From Bacillota bacterium (GTDB lineage Bacteria; Bacillota; Clostridia; Oscillospirales; Ruminococcaceae), in contig JAEWBS010000122.1 in NCBI GenBank assembly GCA_023391005.1, positions 1-11,356 of the forward strand: 11,356 bases of DNA. Direction: 5' to 3'. The stretch's first letter is position 1. The number at the start of each line of letters is the position of its first letter. The position numbers and the translations under genes are program-made. Of the stretch, positions 6,493 to 11,356 are shown piece by piece. Below the pieces are notes generated by a model. That model ran no database searches. It was not told the DNA's origin and saw only the letters and a program-made list of their open reading frames with translations.

Positions 6493-8373
6493 TTAGCCCT
6501 CCTTAACAGCGCCGAAAGCGCAGGATGAAATGCAAGCGCCGCATTTAATGCACTTGGCCGCGTCGATGATAAACGGCTCTTTGATCTTGCCGCTGATGGC
6601 ACCGACCGGGCAACTGCGGGCACATTTGCTGCATCCCTTACACAGCACAGGGTCGATGTAGATGGTTTTAAGCGCTGTGCAACTGCCCGCGGGACACTTT
6701 CTGTCTACGATATGCGCGAGATATTCCTCTCGGAAGGCTTTGAGCGTGCTGCGCACCGGTGAGGGCGCGGTTTTGCCCAGCCCGCACAGCGACGTTTCAG
6801 CGATCGTCTCGGTCAGCTCCTCGAGCAGATCAAGGTCGGCGCGCTCGCCCTTGCCCGCGACAATGCGCTCTAAAATCTCCAGCATACGCTTGGTGCCCTC
6901 GCGACAGGGTACGCATTTACCGCAGGATTCGTTCTGGGTAAAGTTCATGAAGAAGCGCGCGACCTCGACCATGCAGGTGTCCTCGTCCATGACGACGAGG
7001 CCGCCGGAGCCGATCATCGCCCCGCGTTTTTGCAGCGAGTCGAAGTCGAGCGGAATATCGAGATCGGCAGTGATCAGACAGCCGCCTGAGGGGCCGCCGA
7101 TTTGAACGGCCTTAAACTTTTTGCCGTTCTTAACGCCGCCGCCGATATCCATAATAATCTCGCGCAGCGTGGTACCCATCGGCACCTCAATGAGGCCGGT
7201 GTTGTTGACGTTGCCGGTCAGCGCGAAGGCCTTGGTGCCGGGGCTGTTCTCCGGCCCGATCGAGCGGTACCAGTCGGCGCCGTTTAAAATGATAAGCGGG
7301 ACGTTTGCAAACGTCTCAACGTTGTTTAAAACGGTCGGCTTGCCGAACAGGCCCTGCTCGACGGTGCGCGGCGGCTTGACGCGCGGCATGCCGCGGTGCC
7401 CCTCGATTGAGGCGGTCAGCGCGCTGCCTTCGCCGCAGACAAAAGCGCCTGCGCCCCTGTTGATGTGAATATCAAACGAAAAGCCGCTGCCCAGAATATT
7501 CTGGCCCAAAAGCCCCCATTCGCGCGCCTTGGCGATGGCGATTTTAAGACGCTCAACCGCAAGCGGGTATTCGGCGCGGACGTAGACATAGCCCTCGTTT
7601 GCCCCGCTGGCGTAGCCCGCGATGAGCATGCCCTCAAGCATCTTGTGCGGATCGCCCTCCATAACGCTGCGGTCCATAAACGCGCCGGGGTCGCCTTCGT
7701 CGCCGTTGCAGACGACGTAATGCACCGGCTCCTTCTGGCGGCGCACCTGTTCCCACTTGCGCCCGGCCGGGAAGCCGCCGCCCCCGCGTCCCCGCAGGTT
7801 GGAGGCCGAGATGGTCTTACATACCGCCTCGGGCGTCATGTTAAACAGCACCTTTGAGACAGCCTCGTAGCCGCCTTTGGCGATGTATTCAAAAATATCC
7901 TCAGCATCAGTCTGGCCGCAGTTTGAGAGGACGTTTCGCGTCTGCTTTTTATAAAACGGAATCTCCGACTGACCCTGATAGGTCTTGCCGCCGATTTTAT
8001 AAAGCAGCCGGTCGATGACCTCGTTGCCGAGAATCGATTTCTCGATGATCTCATCGCAGTCCTCAAGCTGAACCTTTATGTACAAAACGTCAAGCGGTTC
8101 AATTTTGAGCAGCGGGCCCATCTCGCAAAAGCCGTGACAGCCCGACCGCTTGAGGCCGATGTTCTCGCCGTGCGGCTCATGCCGCAGCTCGACACAGACG
8201 TCGATGCCCCGCTTTTCGCAGACCGATTTGATTCGGCTATAAATGTGCAGCGCGCCGCCCGCGACGCAGCCGGTGCCGCAGCAGACTAAAACCTGTTTTT
8301 TCTGCATGCCCAGCGACTGTTCCGCCCGATGGCGTAGCGCGTTCAATTCCGCGAGTGTGTTAAGCTTCGGCAT
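6493..8373 (-). CDS. NADH-binding (NuoF-like) subunit of [FeFe] hydrogenase (HydB/HndC type)
   Basis: Flavin- and NADH-binding subunit, 626 residues. Order of domains: an N-terminal thioredoxin-like [2Fe-2S] module (C31 or C32, C36, C79, C83); the NuoF core with the FMN/NADH-binding loop GRGGGGFPAGRKW (195-207) and GEGSALTASIEG (314-325); the NuoF [4Fe-4S] ligands C484, C487, C490 and C530; and a C-terminal double [4Fe-4S] ferredoxin domain (C578/581/584/588 and C608/611/614/618). In the family this subunit is the likely site where electrons from NADH and ferredoxin meet or split. The ATG has GGAGG 9 nt upstream and overlaps the NuoE-like gene by 14 nt. Because the thioredoxin-like [2Fe-2S] module is fused here, no separate HndB-like gene is present or needed. 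The cluster next to C608 lacks the usual CP proline, as in many relatives. Confidence 0.96.
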   Translation of the reverse strand: MPKLNTLAELNALRHRAEQSLGMQKKQVLVCCGTGCVAGGALHIYSRIKSVCEKRGIDVCVELRHEPHGENIGLKRSGCHGFCEMGPLLKIEPLDVLYIKVQLEDCDEIIEKSILGNEVIDRLLYKIGGKTYQGQSEIPFYKKQTRNVLSNCGQTDAEDIFEYIAKGGYEAVSKVLFNMTPEAVCKTISASNLRGRGGGGFPAGRKWEQVRRQKEPVHYVVCNGDEGDPGAFMDRSVMEGDPHKMLEGMLIAGYASGANEGYVYVRAEYPLAVERLKIAIAKAREWGLLGQNILGSGFSFDIHINRGAGAFVCGEGSALTASIEGHRGMPRVKPPRTVEQGLFGKPTVLNNVETFANVPLIILNGADWYRSIGPENSPGTKAFALTGNVNNTGLIEVPMGTTLREIIMDIGGGVKNGKKFKAVQIGGPSGGCLITADLDIPLDFDSLQKRGAMIGSGGLVVMDEDTCMVEVARFFMNFTQNESCGKCVPCREGTKRMLEILERIVAGKGERADLDLLEELTETIAETSLCGLGKTAPSPVRSTLKAFREEYLAHIVDRKCPAGSCTALKTIYIDPVLCKGCSKCARSCPVGAISGKIKEPFIIDAAKCIKCGACISSCAFGAVKEG

Positions 8374-8854
8374 AGGACGCGCCCTCCTTTTTGAGATCTG
8401 CCAGCAGCTCGAGCGCCTTTTCGGGCGTCATGGCTGGGTGAACCACGTCGTTTATCGTAATGACCGGAGAAAGCCCGCACGCCCCGAGACATGAGACGGT
8501 CTCAACAGTGAACATCAGGTCGTCGGTCGTCTGTTTTTTGCCCGAAAGGCCTAAATCGCCGCGGATGGCCTCTAAGATTGGAATAGACTTGCGCACATGG
8601 CAGGCTGTGCCGTCGCAGATGCGAATGATGTTCTTGCCCTTTGGCAGCAGTGAGAAATTCTCATAAAAGGTGGCGACGCTGTAGGTTTTGGCGATGCTGA
8701 TATTCAGGCCTTTGGCGATCTGCTCAAGCGCGCGCTCGGGCAGATAGTTGTACAGGGACTGAACGTCCTGCATGATAGCGATGAGCGCGGACGCGCGGTA
8801 TTCGTGGGCCGCCAGAATCTGCTCTACATCGGCTTTGAGTGCTGTGTGCTCCAT
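8360..8854 (-). CDS. NuoE-like [2Fe-2S] subunit of [FeFe] hydrogenase (HydC/HndA type)
   Basis: First gene of the hydrogenase operon. It encodes a 164-residue thioredoxin-fold [2Fe-2S] subunit that relays electrons to and from the NuoF-like subunit. The four cluster ligands are visible as C80 and C85 (CDGTAC) and C122 and C126 (CLGAC). The helical N-terminal part includes LIAIMQDVQSLYNYLPE (24-40), typical of NuoE. I chose the ATG at 8854 because GGGAGGA lies at the right distance and MEHTALKADVEQ is a natural NuoE start. A longer reading frame from 8971 would begin inside the -35 element of the operon promoter and is rejected. The stop overlaps the next gene by 14 nt. Confidence 0.95.
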   Translation of the reverse strand: MEHTALKADVEQILAAHEYRASALIAIMQDVQSLYNYLPERALEQIAKGLNISIAKTYSVATFYENFSLLPKGKNIIRICDGTACHVRKSIPILEAIRGDLGLSGKKQTTDDLMFTVETVSCLGACGLSPVITINDVVHPAMTPEKALELLADLKKEGASYAEA

Positions 8855-8942
8855 TGCGGATCCTCCCGGTCGGTTATTTTGCATTAAAAGCTGCAAAGCT
8901 TTGCGGTTGTGGCGAGCAAAATGAATCCCATATTGCATGAAC

Positions 8943-8971
8943 ATTTTATATAAAAGTGGCTGCTTCGTCAA
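8943..8971 (-). promoter_or_regulatory. Sigma-A-type promoter of the hydrogenase operon
   Basis: On the - strand TTGACG (8971-8966) and TAAAAT (8948-8943) are separated by 17 nt; each matches consensus at 5 of 6 positions. The predicted start near 8936 gives a leader of about 80 nt. That leader contains a possible hairpin with perfect 7-bp outer arms, ATTTTGC (8876-8882) and GCAAAAT (8916-8922). Confidence 0.78.
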
Positions 8972-8977
8972 TAGATT

Positions 8978-8995
8978 TTGTTAGAAAATTATCAA
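8978..8995. promoter_or_regulatory. Rex-like operator, proximal site
   Basis: TTGTTAGAAAATTATCAA matches the redox repressor Rex consensus TTGTTAA-N4-TTAACAA at 12 of 14 fixed positions. It sits 6 nt upstream of the hydrogenase -35 element. Rex senses NADH/NAD+ and is known to control fermentative and hydrogenase genes in clostridia. The local sequence is AT-rich, so a chance match is possible. Confidence 0.55.
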
Positions 8996-8997
8996 AT

Positions 8998-9015
8998 TTG
9001 TTAAAAAATACTCAA
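8998..9015. promoter_or_regulatory. Rex-like operator, distal site
   Basis: TTGTTAAAAAATACTCAA has a perfect left half-site (TTGTTAA) and a weaker right half (4 of 7). It begins exactly 20 bp from the proximal site, about two DNA turns, so both would face the same side of the helix. Confidence 0.4.
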
Positions 9016-9055
9016 ACTAGCTGCCGCGTTGTCCGCCGTATTGAATTATTCGTCA

Positions 9056-9190
9056 AGACTTTAACAAGTTTTGTGCCGTGAGGCCTTCCCTCACCCCCGC
9101 ATGCTTGCCGTCAAAACCGCGATAAAAGCCGGTTGAGACATGCGTACGGGGCTCATTCGGGTGGGTGTTCGTCACATGGCAGAGCATGGG
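9056..9190. other. GC-rich intergenic element of unknown nature
   Basis: A clearly GC-richer block between the AT-rich operator region and the AT-rich promoter of the next gene. It holds a small hairpin GTGAGG-CCTTC-CCTCAC, and a longer possible fold in which GCAT, GTC and AACCG pair with CGGTT, GAC and ATGC across a 10-nt loop. No start with a ribosome binding site opens a convincing ORF. It could be a dispersed repeat, a small RNA or a gene remnant. Confidence 0.4.
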
Positions 9191-9196
9191 TTTTGG

Positions 9197-9225
9197 TTGA
9201 CAGCCTTTATAAATTATTATACAAT
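9197..9225 (+). promoter_or_regulatory. Sigma-A-type promoter of the heptad-repeat gene
   Basis: Perfect -35 TTGACA (9197-9202), a 17-nt spacer, then TACAAT (9220-9225, 5 of 6). Transcription would start near 9232, very close to the ribosome binding site, so the leader is short. Confidence 0.82.
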
Positions 9226-9248
9226 CAACTAGAAAGGGAGGCACGATT

Positions 9249-9587
9249 ATGGACGAGACTTTAAAGCTGCTGCTCAATAAAATGGATGAAATGAATACGG
9301 GCCTCCAAGAGTTAAAAACTGACGTGCGGGCGCTTAAAGCCGATGTATCGGAGCTAAAGACCGACGTATCGGAGCTAAAGGCCGACGTATCGGAACTCAA
9401 GACCGACGTATCGGAGCTAAAGACTGACGTATCGGAGCTAAAGACCGACATGGTGGAAGTTAAAACCGATATAAAGGAATTGAAGGCTGACGTTAGTCAG
9501 ATAAAAGAAAAGGTCGACGTTCTATACGACTGGGTGGACGACGTCGATTTAAATGTAAAGCGCCTCCAAAACCCACAAACGGCATAA
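9249..9587 (+). CDS. Small coiled-coil protein made of heptad repeats
   Basis: Protein of 112 residues with no recognised enzyme domain; function unknown. Residues 24-86 are nine consecutive heptads of the type TDVSELK/ADVSELK. Val and Leu alternate at 3- and 4-residue spacing (a and d positions), with Lys and Asp at the flanking e and g positions, which predicts a long, regular, charged coiled coil that oligomerises. The N-terminus (MDETLKLLLNKMDEMNTGLQ) is also amphipathic, and the C-terminus ends in LYDWVDDVDLNVKRLQ. It has no signal peptide or membrane helix, so it is probably cytoplasmic. The ATG follows AAAGGGAGG. The gene has its own strong promoter and terminator. It is less GC-rich and uses the CTA leucine codon unlike its neighbours. 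Similar DVxELK-repeat proteins occur as hypothetical proteins in Firmicutes. Confidence 0.85.
   Translation: MDETLKLLLNKMDEMNTGLQELKTDVRALKADVSELKTDVSELKADVSELKTDVSELKTDVSELKTDMVEVKTDIKELKADVSQIKEKVDVLYDWVDDVDLNVKRLQNPQTA
9318..9506 (+). repeat. 21-bp tandem repeats encoding heptads
   Basis: Nine 21-bp units in frame with the coiled-coil gene, starting at 9318, 9339, 9360, 9381, 9402, 9423, 9444, 9465 and 9486. The five from 9339 to 9443 are nearly identical at DNA level (GACGTATCGGAGCTAAAG core), with third-position changes only in a few codons and Ala/Thr switches. The outer units are degenerate. Gain or loss of units would keep the frame and change coiled-coil length by 7 residues. Confidence 0.92.
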
Positions 9588-9595
9588 GATTAAGA

Positions 9596-9627
9596 CCCCA
9601 CAGCTCAGAGCTGTGGGGTTTAGTTTT
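9596..9627 (+). terminator. Rho-independent terminator of the heptad-repeat gene
   Basis: Arms CCCCACAG (9596-9603) and CTGTGGGG (9611-9618) with a 7-nt loop that can pair further, followed by TTTAGTTTT. It begins 8 nt after the stop codon. Confidence 0.9.
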
Positions 9628-9738
9628 ATCTGCGGCTTAGGGTGTTTGTAGGCAGGAATACTTACACCAGAGGGAAATTTCATAAAATTTATATAAATCG
9701 ACAATATTCAACAAAAATAGTTGTGTAAAAAGACATAT

Positions 9739-9764
9739 TAAGAAAATCTGGAAATGGGCGATTT
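9739..9764 (+). promoter_or_regulatory. Possible sigma-28 (SigD-type) promoter of flagellin
   Basis: TAAG (9739-9742), 14 nt, GGCGATTT (9757-9764) resembles the flagellar sigma factor consensus TAAA-N15-GCCGATAT (3 of 4 and 6 of 8 matches). It would give a leader of about 125 nt. The AT-rich stretch 9628-9738 before it shows no gene and no convincing sigma-A promoter. Confidence 0.45.
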
Positions 9765-9797
9765 ATATTAGTGAACGGGTAAAACCGCTCAAAAGCA

Positions 9798-9829
9798 GGT
9801 TTGGGACGCAGGGCCCGCGTTCCCGGACC
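9798..9829 (+). promoter_or_regulatory. Hairpin in the flagellin leader
   Basis: GGGACGC (9803-9809) pairs with GCGTTCCC (9817-9824) with one bulged base, and GGT/ACC outside can extend it. It lies between the candidate sigma-28 promoter and the second leader hairpin. It probably stabilises the leader or takes part in its control. Confidence 0.4.
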
Positions 9830-9844
9830 GGCGCAATATAAAAA

Positions 9845-9890
9845 CAGCAGGGCAATGGATTGCCCGGCTGAAAAAAATTATCATGGAGGA
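9845..9890 (+). promoter_or_regulatory. Candidate CsrA-binding sites over the flagellin ribosome binding site
   Basis: A hairpin with 11-bp arms and one mismatch (CAGCAGGGCAA at 9845-9855, TTGCCCGGCTG at 9860-9870) presents TGGA as its loop. A second GGA motif is the ribosome binding site itself (GGAGGA, 9885-9890), about 28 nt further on. GGA in a hairpin loop plus GGA at the Shine-Dalgarno is the layout by which CsrA blocks flagellin (hag) translation in Bacillus, relieved by FliW. Neither protein gene is in this window. Confidence 0.5.
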
Positions 9891-9896
9891 ACTATC

Positions 9897-11356
9897 ATGG
9901 TCGTACAACATAACATTATGGCGTTAAACGCCTACAACAGACTCTCTGCGAACAATGCTTCCGTTTCTAAGAACCTTGAGAAGCTCTCTTCGGGTTACAG
10001 AATCAACCGCGCGGGCGACGACGCCGCGGGTCTGGCCATCTCTGAAAAGATGCGCGCCCAGATCACCGGCCTTGAGCGCGCCAGCGACAACGCGCAGGAC
10101 GGCATCTCGCTCGTTCAGACCGCTGAAGGCGCGTTGACTGAAGTGCACAGCATGCTCAACCGCATGGTCGAGCTGGCTACTCAGTCTGCAAACGGCACCT
10201 ACGACAACAGCACCGACCGCGCCAACCTCCAGTCTGAGCTGGACGCGCTTAAGAGTGAGGTTGATCGTATTGCTTCCGAAACCAACTTCAACGGTATTAA
10301 GCTGCTCGACGGCTCGATGGGCGGCGGCACCTCCGGCGCTGAGAATGCCCATTTTGTTGTATCGGCACCTGCGGGTGTTACGGTCACTTTTGCTGCTGGC
10401 GCTGCTGATGCTTCAATATCGGGCGCATGGTCGGGCAATACGCTGACCATTACTGTAGGTACTGCGCATACTGGTGTTACTGACGAGGTCTTAGCAAATG
10501 TTCTGAAGAACACCAGCGGCGCACCTGATTCGGCTAAGGGACTCAACATTACCACCAAGAATGGCGCAACTGTAAGTGCGGCCAACGCGGGCGGTGCTGG
10601 TTCATTGGTTTCAGCGGAAGCTAAGTATGCTACTTTTACCGGCGATACCGCTGTCACAAATACCGATGGCAAGAGCACTAAGGTTGCGTTTACCTCTACC
10701 GTTGCCGGTAATCGGACCAATGCGATCACTGTTACTAATACCGCTGGAAATGCTGTTGGCGCGACGACAAGTGCGGCTGGTAATGTTGCGCTGAACCTTT
10801 CGGCTACCGGAACCTACAGCGCTGCCGACATCAACTCGCTGCTTGCTAAAGCTGGCGCGGATGCGACCGTTTCGTTCGAGGGCACACTGACCGGCGCAAA
10901 CATTTTGGGTGGTCATACTGCTGTTGCCGGTGTCTATACCCTTGCCGACGGCGAGGGTCTTGCCAATGGCGGCGGCCTGAGCCTGCAGATCGGCGACACC
11001 GCTTCGCAGCGCATCAGCGTTAAGGTCAGCAACATGAGCTCCAGCTCGCTGGGTCTTGATGCGGTCAACATCGGCACCGAGAACAACGCCGTGAACTCGA
11101 TTCAGGCGATCAAGGATGCCATCAACACCGTTTCTTCCACCCGTTCCGACCTCGGTGCGATTCAGAACCGCCTCGAGTACACCGTCAACAACCTGGCCAC
11201 CACCACCGAGAACCTGACCTCTGCCGAGTCCCGTATCCGCGATACCGACATGGCGAAGGAAATGATGGCCTACACCAAGAACAACGTTCTGTCGCAGGCC
11301 GCTCAGGCGATGCTCGCGCAGGCCAACCAGCAGCCCCAGCAGGTTCTGCAGCTGCT
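9897..11356 (+). CDS. Flagellin (3' end cut off by the window)
   Basis: Structural protein of the flagellar filament, exported by the flagellar secretion apparatus. The frame is open from ATG 9897 to the window edge (486 full codons). The ending QQPQQVLQL suggests only a few residues are missing. The conserved N-terminal D0/D1 part (1 to about 144) contains NRLSANNASVSKNLEKLSSG and RINRAGDDAAGLAISEKMR. The C-terminal D1/D0 part (about 360 on) contains SSSLGLDAVNI, ESRIRDTDMAKEM and NNVLSQAAQAMLAQ. Between them lies a Thr/Ala/Gly-rich insert of about 215 residues, while many clostridial flagellins are only about 275 residues in total. The insert has no HExxH motif, so it is not a flagellinolysin. 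Ribosome binding site GGAGGA lies 6 nt before the ATG. The symbol (hag or fliC) cannot be decided. Confidence 0.97.
   Translation, partial: MVVQHNIMALNAYNRLSANNASVSKNLEKLSSGYRINRAGDDAAGLAISEKMRAQITGLERASDNAQDGISLVQTAEGALTEVHSMLNRMVELATQSANGTYDNSTDRANLQSELDALKSEVDRIASETNFNGIKLLDGSMGGGTSGAENAHFVVSAPAGVTVTFAAGAADASISGAWSGNTLTITVGTAHTGVTDEVLANVLKNTSGAPDSAKGLNITTKNGATVSAANAGGAGSLVSAEAKYATFTGDTAVTNTDGKSTKVAFTSTVAGNRTNAITVTNTAGNAVGATTSAAGNVALNLSATGTYSAADINSLLAKAGADATVSFEGTLTGANILGGHTAVAGVYTLADGEGLANGGGLSLQIGDTASQRISVKVSNMSSSSLGLDAVNIGTENNAVNSIQAIKDAINTVSSTRSDLGAIQNRLEYTVNNLATTTENLTSAESRIRDTDMAKEMMAYTKNNVLSQAAQAMLAQANQQPQQVLQL

Noticed and set aside
8855..8971. N-terminal extension of the NuoE-like protein by 39 residues
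   Set aside because: The extended start lies within the promoter -35 element; the internal ATG at 8854 has a strong ribosome binding site and a family-typical start.
4770..9034. Direct repeat AGCTGCCGCGTT at 4770-4781 and 9019-9030, on both sides of the hydrogenase operon, which suggested an inserted cassette
   Set aside because: A few 12-mer matches are expected by chance in 11 kb, one copy overlaps a stop codon, and there is no integrase or transposase.
9053..9451. 132-residue ORF on - across the heptad repeats and the GC-rich block (SSDTSVF repeats)
   Set aside because: It is the antisense image of the 21-bp repeats; it has no ribosome binding site, and the + frame has a promoter, ribosome binding site and heptad pattern.
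9318..9506. Regular repeats that could suggest a CRISPR array
   Set aside because: The units are directly adjacent with no spacers and are in frame within a gene.
10199..10729. 176-residue ORF on - inside the flagellin gene
   Set aside because: It is antisense to an unbroken flagellin frame with intact family motifs.
10329..10970. Flagellin insert as a possible flagellinolysin protease domain
   Set aside because: No HExxH zinc-binding motif is present in the translated insert.

Overview
The window looks like a chromosomal segment of a strictly anaerobic, motile, fermentative member of the Clostridia, possibly an Oscillospirales-like lineage. This rests on an indolepyruvate:ferredoxin oxidoreductase, a three-subunit NADH-linked [FeFe] hydrogenase, GGAGG-type ribosome binding sites, sigma-A-like promoters and a Firmicutes-style flagellin. 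Coding regions are GC-rich and intergenic regions AT-rich. No genus can be named from the sequence alone. I see no CRISPR array, tRNA, rRNA or insertion sequence.

Layout from left to right. (1) iorA-iorB on + (21-2381) form a two-gene unit that ends in a perfect 26-bp palindromic hairpin. (2) A minimal six-helix rhomboid protease gene lies on + (2506-3093). It converges on a split chromate transporter pair on - (3396-4546), with a hairpin terminator between them that can work in both directions. The chromate pair has a good promoter and a short leader with two mutually exclusive hairpins. (3) A hydrogenase operon lies on - (8854 down to 4780), in the order NuoE-like, NuoF-like, [FeFe] catalytic subunit. 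It has a strong promoter, two Rex-like operators side by side just upstream, and a clear terminator. (4) An intergenic stretch holds a GC-rich element of unknown nature. (5) A small gene on + (9249-9587) encodes a protein made mostly of heptad repeats, built from 21-bp tandem DNA repeats. (6) A flagellin gene on + (9897 to the window end) lacks only its last few codons. It has a large central insert and a structured leader that resembles a CsrA-controlled flagellin leader.

How the parts may work together. IorAB makes reduced ferredoxin while oxidising aryl pyruvates. The hydrogenase has the subunit make-up of enzymes that use reduced ferredoxin and NADH together to make H2. The two are separate transcription units, so a functional link is inferred. 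The Rex-like sites would tie hydrogenase expression to the NADH/NAD+ ratio. I see no clearly new multi-gene system. The observations most worth checking are the paired Rex-like operators, the two candidate CsrA sites in the flagellin leader, the heptad-repeat gene, the flagellin insert and the GC-rich intergenic element.
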